Source: Streptomyces filipinensis (GTDB lineage: Bacteria; Actinomycetota; Actinomycetes; Streptomycetales; Streptomycetaceae). Taken from it: a stretch of DNA of 64,000 nucleotides. The DNA is taken from positions 1,056,762-1,120,761 of the forward strand of contig NZ_BMTD01000001.1 of NCBI RefSeq assembly GCF_014649495.1, given 5' to 3'. Of the stretch, positions 16,240 to 25,944 are shown piece after piece (position 1 is the stretch's first letter; each line of letters starts with the position of its first letter). The position numbers and the translations under genes are program-made. The notes under the pieces are model-generated. The model made no database searches, was not told the origin of the DNA, and saw only the letters and a program-made list of their open reading frames with translations.

Positions 16240-18624
16240 TCAGCCCTGTTGCTGCGAGGGCCGGCTCGGGCCTGGCCTGGCCGCGGCCGCCCGGGCCCGG
16301 AGCGCGGACCAGCGGTCCGCCACCGCCCACAGCACCCGCACCGACGAGCGGGGCAGGAACAGCGCCCGCAGCCGCGTGCCGGTGCTCACCGTGCCGCGCA
16401 GCCCCTCGACCACCCGGCGCACGTCCTCCGCCACTCCGGCCGCCGGGCGCGGCCGGGGCGCGTACAGCACCTGCTCCACGGCGTCCGCCACCCGGTGCAC
16501 CGCGGCACCGGCCGCCGGGTCCAGCCGGCCGAGACCGACGATCCGGGCCGCCGCCCTGCGCGGGGTCAGCGACTCGTCCGGCGGGATGCCGTGGTCCCAG
16601 GCGCTGTCCGTCAGCTCCCGCCAGACCGCCAGGGTGTGTCCCGCCGCGCCCTGCTCGGTCCGGGCGTGCCCGCCCAGCCGCGCCGACCGCACCCGCAGCC
16701 GCCACAGCAGCGGCGACAGCGGCAGGGCCAGCACCACCAGCGCGGCCAGGCCGATCAGCAGGTACCACCCCGGGCCCGGGCCACCGCCGCCGTCGCTCGG
16801 GACCGCCGCCGCGGACGCGGTGTCGCAGCCCTGCACCTTGACCAGCTCGGGCGTGCAGCTCTCGCTCGCCGAGGGTGCCGCCGAGGGCGCCGTGGACGAG
16901 TGGTGCGAGGGCAGGTCCTGGTCCGGCAGCGAGGTGCCGGGCGTGTCCGACTGGGTGTACGACGGTGTCGTGCCGCGGGTCGGGGTCGGCTCGAAGCGGG
17001 TCCAGCCCACGCCCTCGAAGTACAGCTCGGGCCAGGCGTGCGCGTCCTTCTGGCTCACCGCGACCGTGCCGTCCGCCTGCGGGGTGCCCGGCGCGAAGCC
17101 CACCGCGACCCGGGCCGGAATGCCGAGCGTGCGGGCCATCGCCGCCATCGCGAAGGAGAAGTGGACACAGAAGCCCTCCTTCTTCTTCAGGAAGTTCGCG
17201 ATGGCGTCCGGGCCGCGGCCGACCTCCACCTGGGTGTCGTACTGGAAGCCGCCCGTGACGGCGAAGTAGTCCTGGAGCTTGACCGCTTCCTCGTAGTGGC
17301 TGCGCGCGCCCGCGGTGATCTCCTCGGCGGTCTTGGCCACCACCTTCGGCAGCGAGGACGGCACCTCGGTGTACTCGCGCTTCAGGGCCGCGGGCGGCTC
17401 CGGCGCGGTGGACAGCTGCTGCGCGGTCGGCCGCAGGTCCAGGCTGGTCACCTGGTAGGCCGCGCCGCGCGTGGTCTGGCCGTGGTCGCCGACGACGGCC
17501 ATGCCGACCGGTTCGTAGCGCCAGCGTCCGCCGATCTTCACCCCGCTCGGCGGGTAAGGCATCGGCAGCCAGTCCTGGGCGTACCAGTCCGCCGCCGTGA
17601 CCGTGGTCGTCACCGTGCCGCGCTTGATGTCCGCGCCGAGGCCGAGGGGCGTGGGGAACCGGTCCGGCACGCCGACGACGCGCCGCTGCGCCGGCTTCCA
17701 GGTGGTGCCGTCGAAGTCGTCCAGGGAGGCGATCCGCAGATACAGGTCCGAGATGTCGTTGGTGCTGGTCCGCAGGGTCAGCACCTGGCGGTCGTTGTCC
17801 GTGTTCAGGTTGTCGCGCAGTGCCACCAGCAGGTTGACCGCGCCGCCCCCGAGCCCCTCGCCGCTGCCGGCCCCCACGCCCGTCCCGGCGGCGTCCAGCA
17901 GGCCGCCCTGCATCGCGGGCAGCGCCAGCGGAACCATCAGGGCCACGCCCAGCGCCACCGCCCCGATCCGGCGTCCGGTGCGCACCGGCGCCACCGCGCC
18001 GTCCTCCGGGGAGCCCGGGGAACGGGGAGCGCCACCGAAGACCCGGCCCCACTGAGCCAGCCGGTCCCGGCCCTCGGCGAGCAGCAGCATCAGATAGCCG
18101 GCCGCCGCCACCAGGAACCACAGCCAGTCGGCGGCGCCTTGGGACAGCCCGGCGGCCACCGAGTACAGCGCGAGCAGCGGCAGCCCGGCCGGGGCCGCGC
18201 TGCGGAAGGTCACCGCGAGCGTGTCCACCAGCAGGCCGATCACCAGGGCACCGCCGATCAGCATCAGCTTGATGCCTTCGGTGAGGGGCGCCGGGATCGC
18301 GTACTCGCCGACGTCGTTGGAGCCCTGCTGGAGCAGATCGGCGAAGTGCCGGAAGGCGTCCGGCCCCGGGACCAGCCCGATGATCGCGTGCTCCCGCGCG
18401 AAGACCAGCGTCAGCAGCACCAGCGTGGCCAGCGCCTGCGCCACCACGGTCAGCGGCCGGCCCAGCGGCACCCGGCGGGCCGCGGCACCCACCCCGCTCT
18501 GCACGGCCAGCAGCGGCACCAGCTGCAGCAGCCAGGTCGGCTCGGCCACCAGGGGCAGCAGCGCGCAGGAGGCCATCAGCGTGGCCGCCGCCGCGCACAG
18601 CGCCAGTCGTGCCCGCCCGCTCAT
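16240..18624 (-). CDS. TgpA-type transmembrane transglutaminase-like protein
   Basis: A 794-residue protein. Several N-terminal helices (residues 1-220) are followed by an extracytoplasmic domain and a transglutaminase core with Cys486 (KKKEGFCVHFSFAMAAMART), His529 (KDAHAWPELYFEGVGW) and an acidic FEPTP in place of the usual Asp. Then come a Ser/Pro-rich linker, one more helix (GWYLLIGLAALVVLALPL) and a DUF4129-like C-terminal domain (AVWRELTDSAWDHG). It overlaps the DUF58 stop by ATGA. MoxR-DUF58-transglutaminase is a conserved trio; its substrate is not known. Confidence 0.93.
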   Translation of the reverse strand: MSGRARLALCAAAATLMASCALLPLVAEPTWLLQLVPLLAVQSGVGAAARRVPLGRPLTVVAQALATLVLLTLVFAREHAIIGLVPGPDAFRHFADLLQQGSNDVGEYAIPAPLTEGIKLMLIGGALVIGLLVDTLAVTFRSAAPAGLPLLALYSVAAGLSQGAADWLWFLVAAAGYLMLLLAEGRDRLAQWGRVFGGAPRSPGSPEDGAVAPVRTGRRIGAVALGVALMVPLALPAMQGGLLDAAGTGVGAGSGEGLGGGAVNLLVALRDNLNTDNDRQVLTLRTSTNDISDLYLRIASLDDFDGTTWKPAQRRVVGVPDRFPTPLGLGADIKRGTVTTTVTAADWYAQDWLPMPYPPSGVKIGGRWRYEPVGMAVVGDHGQTTRGAAYQVTSLDLRPTAQQLSTAPEPPAALKREYTEVPSSLPKVVAKTAEEITAGARSHYEEAVKLQDYFAVTGGFQYDTQVEVGRGPDAIANFLKKKEGFCVHFSFAMAAMARTLGIPARVAVGFAPGTPQADGTVAVSQKDAHAWPELYFEGVGWTRFEPTPTRGTTPSYTQSDTPGTSLPDQDLPSHHSSTAPSAAPSASESCTPELVKVQGCDTASAAAVPSDGGGGPGPGWYLLIGLAALVVLALPLSPLLWRLRVRSARLGGHARTEQGAAGHTLAVWRELTDSAWDHGIPPDESLTPRRAAARIVGLGRLDPAAGAAVHRVADAVEQVLYAPRPRPAAGVAEDVRRVVEGLRGTVSTGTRLRALFLPRSSVRVLWAVADRWSALRARAAAARPGPSRPSQQQG

Positions 18625-19981
18625 CCCCTGGCCTCCCCGCTCGACGGCACCAGGCCCGAGCGCTCCCGGTCCGCCTGCTGCCACAGCGCGTTCAGCGCGG
18701 CGCCGCGCGGCACGCTCAGCGCGGTCCAGCCCGACTCGCGCAGCAGCCGCAGGCGTTCGGCGTGCCGGTCGCCCGGCAGCGGCCCGTCGGTCGTCTCCCG
18801 CACCCACGTGTGGGGGTCCAGCACGAAGGCGACGGCACCGCCGCTGCGCCGGCTCATCCTGGCGACCGTCGCGGCCTGTTCCTCGTCCAGGTCGCCCAGG
18901 AAGGCGACCAGCAGCCCCTCGTTGCCGCCGCGCAGCACGTCGTACGCCCGGGACAGGCCGGTCCCGTCGGAGTGGTCGATCACCGCGAGGGTGTCCATCA
19001 TCAGCCCGGCCGCCTCCGCGGTCTCCTGGCCGGTGCCGGCGAACCCGTCGGCGCCCTCGCCGGGCACCACGCTGCCGCTGTCGGTCAGCAGCCGTACCGA
19101 GAAGCCGCGTTCGAGCATGTGCACCAGCACCGAGGCGGCGCCGGAGACGGCCCACTCGAAGGCCGAGTCGGGGCCCGCGCCCTCGTAGGCACCACCCCGG
19201 GTGTCCAGCAGCACGGTGCAGCGGGCGCGCCGGGGCTGTTCCTCGCGGCGCACCATCAGCTCGCCGTAGCGCGCGGTGGACCGCCAGTGCACCCGGCGCA
19301 GATCGTCGCCGTAGCGGTAGCCGCGCGGGATCACGTCGTCCTCGCCCGCCAGCGCCAGCGACCGCTGCCGCCCGTCGCCGTACCCCTGGGCCTCGCCGCT
19401 GAAGCGGACCGCGGCGAGCGGCTGCACGCGCGGGATGACCGTCAGGGTGTCGTGCGCCGAGAAGGAGCGGGTCAGTTCGCACATCCCGAAGGGGTCCGTC
19501 AGCCGCAGCTGCAGCGGGCCCAGCGGGTAGCGGCCGCGCAGGTCGGAGCGGACCCGGTAGGACACCTCGCGGCGGCCGCCCGGCTCCACCCGGTCCAGCA
19601 CGAACCGGGGCCGCGGTCCGAGGACGTACGGCACCCGGTCCTGGAGCATCAGCAGGCCGGTGGGCAGCCGGGAGACGTTGTCCATCCGCAGGTGCACCCG
19701 GGCCTCGGTGCCGGCCGGCACGCGCGCCGGGGCGAGCCGGCGGGTGCCGGAGACCCGGTAGCGGGTGCGGTACACGACCGTCGCGCAGGTCAGGGGCAGC
19801 ACGGCCAGCAGCAGGCCGACGCGCAGCAGATCGCTCTGGCCCAGGACGTACGCGCAGATCGCGGCCGCGATCCCGGCCGCCAGGAAGGAACGACCGCGGG
19901 TGGTCAGACCCGCCAGGGCCGTACGGACGCCGCCCGTCTCCCCGCGGTCGGCCTCCGCCTGCCCGGCCCCCCCGGTGCCCA

Positions 19982-19985
<4 letters not shown>
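18621..19985 (-). CDS. DUF58 (von Willebrand-like) protein
   Basis: A 454-residue protein with two N-terminal helices (SFLAAGIAAAICAYVLG; LLRVGLLLAVLPLTCATVVY). A beta-rich region with LRGRYPLGPLQLRLTDPFGM follows. The DUF58 signature is GYRYGDDLRRVHWRSTARYGELMVRR, after which a vWA-like fold begins (CTVLLDTRGG). It is the middle gene of the MoxR operon. Its GTG/ATG start (GTGATG at 19985) overlaps the ATPase stop, and its own stop overlaps the transglutaminase ATG. MoxR-vWA pairs usually assist maturation of protein complexes; here the target is probably an envelope protein. Confidence 0.94.
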
Positions 19986-21025
<1,040 letters not shown>

Positions 21026-21270
21026 CCGGCCCTCCTCGGCCCGTACTTTCCGGGCCGACGCTGCTTGCGAAACCGGCCCACCCCGAAACACGGACACCAC
21101 GCGGGAAAGGTTCCGCGTGACGTCACCCCCGCATTCTTGCCGCCGTTACCGATTCGTGTCACTCGCCTGTGGACAACTGCCCGCACGATGTCGGTCTTAC
21201 GGCTTTTTCGACCGCGTTTTCGATACGGCTGCGGCGGGATGCTTCCGGGGTGGCCGGCCGGCGCGTCCGG

Positions 21271-21825
21271 TCAGGCCGGGTCGACCTCGCGCAGGAGACC
21301 GGTGCGCACGTCGAACACAAAACCGCGTACGTCGTTCGTGTGCAGCAGGAACGGCGAGGTGCGCACGCGCTGCATGGACTGGCGCACGTCCTGGTCGACG
21401 TCCCGGAAGGACTCCACCGCCCACGCCGGGCGCTGACCGACCTCCATCTCCAGGTCGTGCCGGAAGTCCTCGGTGATGGACTCCATGCCACAGCCGGTGT
21501 GGTGGATCAGCACGACGCTGCGGGTGCCGAGCGCCCGCTGGCTGATGGTCAGGGAGCGGATCACGTCGTCGGTGACGACGCCGCCCGCGTTGCGGATGGT
21601 GTGACAGTCGCCGAGCTGCAGGCCGAGGGCCTTGTGCAGGTCGAGGCGGGCGTCCATGCAGGCGACCACGGCGACCTGGAGAACGGGACGGGCGTCCATG
21701 CCGGGGTCGGCGAACGCGGCGGCGTACCGCCGGTTGGCCTCCACCAGGCGCTCCGTCACGGTGCCGCCGTCCGTTATGGCGCCTTCGGATCCAGTGGGAA
21801 CTGCTGCGGAAGTCGTCATACTCAT
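21271..21825 (-). CDS. Beta-carbonic anhydrase
   Basis: Interconverts CO2 and bicarbonate. The 184 residues hold the beta-class zinc and proton-shuttle residues: Cys56-x-Asp58-x-Arg60 (VACMDARLD) and His109-x-x-Cys112 (IHHTGCGM). It is of the compact type seen in mycobacteria and Streptomyces. The ATG at 21825 (MSMTTSAAV) is chosen. A GTG at 21840 with AGGA 5 nt before it and an ATG at 21819 are alternatives. It is divergent from rsmH and on the same strand as the MoxR operon, but 245 bp from it. Confidence 0.92.
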   Translation of the reverse strand: MSMTTSAAVPTGSEGAITDGGTVTERLVEANRRYAAAFADPGMDARPVLQVAVVACMDARLDLHKALGLQLGDCHTIRNAGGVVTDDVIRSLTISQRALGTRSVVLIHHTGCGMESITEDFRHDLEMEVGQRPAWAVESFRDVDQDVRQSMQRVRTSPFLLHTNDVRGFVFDVRTGLLREVDPA

Positions 21826-21901
21826 GACGTTACTGGTCACGCCCGGTCCTGGCCCGCTGTGAGTCGGGACAAAGAACGTCATCACGGCTTGTTGTGAGCC
21901 A

Positions 21902-21915
21902 CCCCACACGTGGGG
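21902..21915. promoter_or_regulatory. Palindrome CCCCAC-AC-GTGGGG
   Basis: Perfect 6-bp arms with a 2-bp centre in the divergent region between carbonic anhydrase and rsmH, about 77 bp upstream of the anhydrase start. Likely an operator for one side; the regulator is unknown. Confidence 0.4.
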
Positions 21916-21994
21916 CAAACCTGCTCCGGACGGGTGAACACCGCCGAATTGCGGCTCCCGCCGCGATGCGGTAGGCGACGCGCAGGCCGGTTGA

Positions 21995-22022
21995 TTGACC
22001 GCGCGACACGGTGGACTAAAGT
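21995..22022 (+). promoter_or_regulatory. Promoter of the dcw cluster (rsmH)
   Basis: TTGACC, a 16-bp spacer and TAAAGT fit a housekeeping sigma promoter. Transcription should start near 22029, leaving a leader of about 210 nt before the rsmH start. Confidence 0.65.
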
Positions 22023-22028
22023 GGCGCG

Positions 22029-22239
22029 AAGCGGGAGACGTGGCTCTCCCTGCTGGTGAAACCCCGGAGACCCCGGCTCGCACCCGGGCCGTCTCCCCGC
22101 GTGCGCGGCGCGTACGCACGGCTCGGCCTCCTCCCGCTCCCGGTCCGGCTGACGCTTCCGGCGCCGGCAGGCCTCCCCTTCACGAGCTGGCGGGGACCCG
22201 GCGGTGCGTACGGGCCGCGCCGGAAGATGAGAGGCCCCC
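22029..22239 (+). ncRNA. Structured 5' leader of rsmH (candidate mraW-type RNA element)
   Basis: Three consecutive hairpins can be read: GGGAGA/TCTCCC (22033-22050), GGAGAC-C-CCGG ... CCGG-GCC-GTCTCC (22066-22096) and GCGTGCGC/GCGTACGC (22099-22117). About 120 nt of GC-rich sequence follows before the start. A conserved 'mraW RNA' is described in actinobacterial rsmH leaders. I cannot align to that model here, so the identification is tentative. Confidence 0.4.
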
Positions 22240-23196
22240 TTGAGCCAGAGTCGACACGTCCCGGTGATGCTCCAGCGGTGCCTGGACCTGCTGGCGCCCG
22301 CCCTGGAGCGCCCGGGAGCGGTGGTCGTCGACTGCACACTCGGCCTCGGCGGGCACAGCGAGGCGCTGCTGAGCCGGTTCCCCGAGGCGCGGCTGATCGG
22401 CCTCGACCGGGACAAGGAGGCGCTGCGGCTGTCCGGCGAGCGCCTGGCGCCCTTCGGCGAGCGCGCCACCCTGGTGCACGCCGTCTACGACGAGCTGCCC
22501 GACGTGCTGCGCCGGCTGCGCATCGCGCGCGTGCAGGGCGTCCTGTTCGACCTCGGGGTCTCCTCCATGCAACTGGACGAGGCCGGCCGCGGCTTCGCCT
22601 ACGCCCAGGACGCGCCGCTGGACATGCGGATGGACCAGACGACCGGCATGAGTGCCGCCGAGGTCCTCAACACCTACCCGCCGGGCGAACTCGTGCGCAT
22701 CCTGCGCGCGTACGGCGAGGAGAAGCAGGCCAAGCGGATCGTGGCCGCGATCGTGCGCGAACGCGAGAAGGAGCCGTTCAGCAACAGCGCCCGGCTCGTG
22801 GAGCTGATCCGGGACGCCCTGCCGCAGGCCGCCAAGCGCACCGGCGGCAACCCCGCCAAGCGCACCTTCCAGGCGCTGCGCATCGAGGTCAACGGGGAGC
22901 TGTCCGTCCTGGAGCGGGCGATCCCCGCGGCGGTGAAGGCCCTCGACGTCGGCGGGCGGATCGCGGTGCTGTCGTACCACTCGCTGGAGGACCGGCTGGT
23001 CAAGCAGGTGTTCGCGGCCGGCGCCGCGTCCACCGCGCCGCCCGGGCTGCCGGTCGTGCCCGAGCGCTACCAGCCGCGGCTCAAGCTGCTCACCCGGGGT
23101 GCCGAACTTCCCACCGAGGAAGAGGTCGCCGAGAACCGCCGGGCCGCACCCGCCAGGCTGCGCGGCGCCGAGCGCATCAGGGAGGACGCCGAGTGA
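22240..23196 (+). CDS. rsmH: 16S rRNA (cytosine1402-N4)-methyltransferase RsmH (MraW)
   Basis: SAM-dependent methylation of C1402 in 16S rRNA. The 318 residues show [31 protein letters not shown] (motif I), [38 protein letters not shown] and [19 protein letters not shown], all family hallmarks. The start codon is TTG at 22240, with GAGAGG upstream and HVPVM at residue 6 as expected. It is the first gene of the dcw cluster, preceded by a long structured leader. Confidence 0.96.
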   Translation: MSQSRHVPVMLQRCLDLLAPALERPGAVVVDCTLGLGGHSEALLSRFPEARLIGLDRDKEALRLSGERLAPFGERATLVHAVYDELPDVLRRLRIARVQGVLFDLGVSSMQLDEAGRGFAYAQDAPLDMRMDQTTGMSAAEVLNTYPPGELVRILRAYGEEKQAKRIVAAIVREREKEPFSNSARLVELIRDALPQAAKRTGGNPAKRTFQALRIEVNGELSVLERAIPAAVKALDVGGRIAVLSYHSLEDRLVKQVFAAGAASTAPPGLPVVPERYQPRLKLLTRGAELPTEEEVAENRRAAPARLRGAERIREDAE

Positions 23197-23238
23197 GCGA
23201 GACGGGCCGCTTCGACGCCCGCACGGACCGGGGGAGCC

Positions 23239-23808
23239 GTGCCTAGGAAACCCGAACTGAAGGGGCGGGCCGCGCGGCTCGCCCGGCTCTTGCCGGCCGG
23301 CCGCGCCCGGGCCGCCCGTGCCCCGTTCGTCCTCCTCGTCGTCCTGCTGCTCGGCGGCGGCCTCATCGGGCTCCTGGTGCTGAACTCCGCGCTCAGCGAA
23401 GGCTCGTTCAAACTCGACGCCCTGCAGAAGGAGACGAGGAGCCTCACCGACGAGGAACAGGCCCTCCAGCGGGACATCGACGCCTACTCGGCCCCCGACG
23501 CCCTCCAGCGCCGGGCCCGCCAGCTCGGCATGGTCCCCGGCGGCGACCCGGCCTTCCTCAACCCCGACGGCACCGTCAAGGGCGTCACGGGTGTCGCGAG
23601 GCCCGACCCCGCCGCCCTCACCGGCCCGGTCGCCCCCGAGACCGTGACCCCGGCCGCCGCCCTTTCCGCGACCCCGTCCACGCCCGTCTCTCCCGTACCG
23701 GCGCAGGGACAGTCCCAGTCCGTCCCCGCGCCCTCCGCCCCGGCGGGGGCCGTACCACCACCGCCCGCCGCCGCCCAGCCCATCCCCACCCCGACCCCCG
23801 GCAGGTGA
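23239..23808 (+). CDS. ftsL: Cell division protein FtsL-like
   Basis: A 189-residue bitopic protein. A basic cytoplasmic start is followed by one helix (APFVLLVVLLLGGGLIGLLVL), a coiled-coil stretch (LQKETRSLTDEEQALQRDIDAYSAPDALQRRARQLGM) and a Pro/Ala-rich tail. Position between rsmH and ftsI, topology and the LG-M-PG motif support FtsL, which pairs with DivIC/FtsQ and activates FtsWI. Sequence conservation is low, as is usual. The GTG at 23239 has GGGGGAG upstream. The stop overlaps the next start (GTGA). Confidence 0.85.
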   Translation: MPRKPELKGRAARLARLLPAGRARAARAPFVLLVVLLLGGGLIGLLVLNSALSEGSFKLDALQKETRSLTDEEQALQRDIDAYSAPDALQRRARQLGMVPGGDPAFLNPDGTVKGVTGVARPDPAALTGPVAPETVTPAAALSATPSTPVSPVPAQGQSQSVPAPSAPAGAVPPPPAAAQPIPTPTPGR

Positions 23809-25778
23809 CGGAAGTGTCCGACAGGGAAGCGCCGCGCCGTCGTGTGCCCGGGCCTGCCAAACCGCCTCGGCCCAGGAGCGCCGTGCGGCGCCAGCCCGGG
23901 CCCGGTGCGCGTCCGGCGCGGCGGCCGAGCGGCGCCCGGCCGCCGGGCCAGCGCCCCCTCCGGCTGGGCAGCGCCCGGCCCCGGCTGCGCATGGTCAGCC
24001 TCGCCCTGACCCTGGTGCTGCTGGCCTTCGTCGTGCGGCTGCTCCAGGTGCAGGCCGTCGACGCCAGCGCACTCGCCGCGCGGGCCGAGCAGAACCGCTA
24101 TGTCGTGCACACGCTGGCCGCCGAACGCGGCGGGATCACCGACCGTAACGGCGTGGCCCTCGCCATCAGCGAGGACGCGTACGACATCACGGCCGACCCC
24201 ACGATGTTCAGCAGGAAGCAGCTGCAGGTCGGCGACGGCCCGGAGCAGGCCGCCGCGCTGCTCTCGCCGATCCTCGGGCAGAGCCAGGCCGAGCTCGTGA
24301 AGAAGCTGCGGCCCAGGAACAGCAGCTCCCGCTACACCCGGCTCGCCACCCGGCAGACCCCGCAGGTCTGGAAGCAGATCAAGGACCTGAAGGCCGCGCT
24401 CGCCAAGAAGTCCGAGACGGACCACGGCACCGCCAACGTGCTGGCCGGCGTCTTCGCCGACCCCAGCAGCCAGCGGGTGTATCCCAACGGCGACCTCGCC
24501 GCCGGGACACTCGGCTGGGTCAACGCCGACGGCCAGGGCGGCGGCGGCATCGAGCAGGAGCTGAACAAGCAGCTGTCGGGCAAGGACGGCAAGATCCGCT
24601 ACGCCCAGTCCGGCGGCCGCGAGGTGCCCACGGCCGGGTCCAACGAGACACCCGCCGTGCCCGGCTCCGACGTCGAGCTGACCATCGACCGCGACATCCA
24701 GTGGGCCGCGCAGAACGCCATCACCGAGCAGGTGCGCAGGTCCAGGGCGGACCGCGGGTACGTGATCGTCCAGGACACCCGCAGCGGCGAGATCCTGGCC
24801 ATGGCCGACGCGCCCGGCTTCGACCCGAACAACCTGTCCGAGGCGGACGCGGAGGCCATGGGCAACGCTGCCCTCCAGGACGCCTACGAGCCCGGCTCCA
24901 CCGCCAAGGTGATGTCCATGGCGGCCGTGCTGGAGGAGAACGCCGCGACCCCGCTCACCCACGTCGTCGTACCCAACCGGCTGCACCGCGGCGACCGGCT
25001 CTTCTCCGACGACGTCGACCACGACACCTGGTACCTCACGCTGAACGGCGTCCTCGCCAAGTCCAGCAACATCGGCACCATCCTGGCCACCGGCCAGCTC
25101 GGCCGCACGCAGTCCGAGGCGAACAAGGTCCTCTACTCCTACCTGCGCAAGTTCGGCATCGGCAGCTCCACCGGGCTCGGCTTCCCCGGTGAGACCCCCG
25201 GCATCCTCTCGCCGTACCAGAAGTGGTCCACTTCGCAGCAGTACACGATTCCTTTCGGCCAGGGCTTCTCCCTCAACGCCCTGCAGGCCGCCTCCGTCTA
25301 CTCGACCATCGCCAACGGCGGGGTCCGGATCGAGCCGACCCTGGTGCGCGGCACCAAGGGCCCCGACGGACGCTTCACCCCCGCGCCCAAGCCCAAGGAC
25401 ACCCGGGTCGTCAGCCAGAAGACCGCCACGGCCCTCTCCCAGATGCTGGAGTCCGTCGTGGACGACGAGCAGGGCACCGGCATCAAGGCCCGCATCCCCG
25501 GCTACCGGGTCGCGGGCAAGACCGGCACGGCCAACCGTGTGGATCCGGCCACCGGCAGGTACCACGGATACACCTCGTCGTTCGCCGGCTTCGCGCCTGC
25601 GGACAACCCCCGCATCACCGTCTACTGCGCCATCCAGAACGCCACCTCCGGCAGCTACTACGGCGGCCAGATCTGCGGTCCCATCTACAAGCAGGTGATG
25701 GAGTTCGCGCTGAAGACCCTGCAGGTGCCGCCGACCGGGGCGCAGCCCGCCAACCTGCCCGTCGACTACAAGCCCTGA
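23805..25778 (+). CDS. ftsI: Septal penicillin-binding protein FtsI (PBP2/PBP3)
   Basis: Class B transpeptidase of the septum, 657 residues. A long basic cytoplasmic tail of about 60 residues precedes one helix (LRMVSLALTLVLLAFVVRLL). The dimerisation domain starts AERGGITDRNGVALA, and the transpeptidase domain has Ser365-x-x-Lys368 (PGSTAK), Ser420-Ser421-Asn422 and Lys572-Thr-Gly. All catalytic boxes are intact. The GTG at 23805 overlaps the ftsL stop; GTG at 23814 (VSDREAPR) is an alternative start. In Streptomyces FtsI is needed for sporulation septa rather than viability. Confidence 0.95.
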   Translation: MTEVSDREAPRRRVPGPAKPPRPRSAVRRQPGPGARPARRPSGARPPGQRPLRLGSARPRLRMVSLALTLVLLAFVVRLLQVQAVDASALAARAEQNRYVVHTLAAERGGITDRNGVALAISEDAYDITADPTMFSRKQLQVGDGPEQAAALLSPILGQSQAELVKKLRPRNSSSRYTRLATRQTPQVWKQIKDLKAALAKKSETDHGTANVLAGVFADPSSQRVYPNGDLAAGTLGWVNADGQGGGGIEQELNKQLSGKDGKIRYAQSGGREVPTAGSNETPAVPGSDVELTIDRDIQWAAQNAITEQVRRSRADRGYVIVQDTRSGEILAMADAPGFDPNNLSEADAEAMGNAALQDAYEPGSTAKVMSMAAVLEENAATPLTHVVVPNRLHRGDRLFSDDVDHDTWYLTLNGVLAKSSNIGTILATGQLGRTQSEANKVLYSYLRKFGIGSSTGLGFPGETPGILSPYQKWSTSQQYTIPFGQGFSLNALQAASVYSTIANGGVRIEPTLVRGTKGPDGRFTPAPKPKDTRVVSQKTATALSQMLESVVDDEQGTGIKARIPGYRVAGKTGTANRVDPATGRYHGYTSSFAGFAPADNPRITVYCAIQNATSGSYYGGQICGPIYKQVMEFALKTLQVPPTGAQPANLPVDYKP

Positions 25779-25944
25779 TCAGCACCTCGGAAACACCAGG
25801 AACCAGCCCGTGACAACGATCACCCCGGAACCCGGGAACCAAGGCGCCTCACGCCCCTCACTTCGCCCCGGAGCGGGTGCGGCGGGTACGCTCACCGCCG
25901 TGCCACACGCTGATCAGTCCCAAACCACCCAGAAGGGCGCTTCC

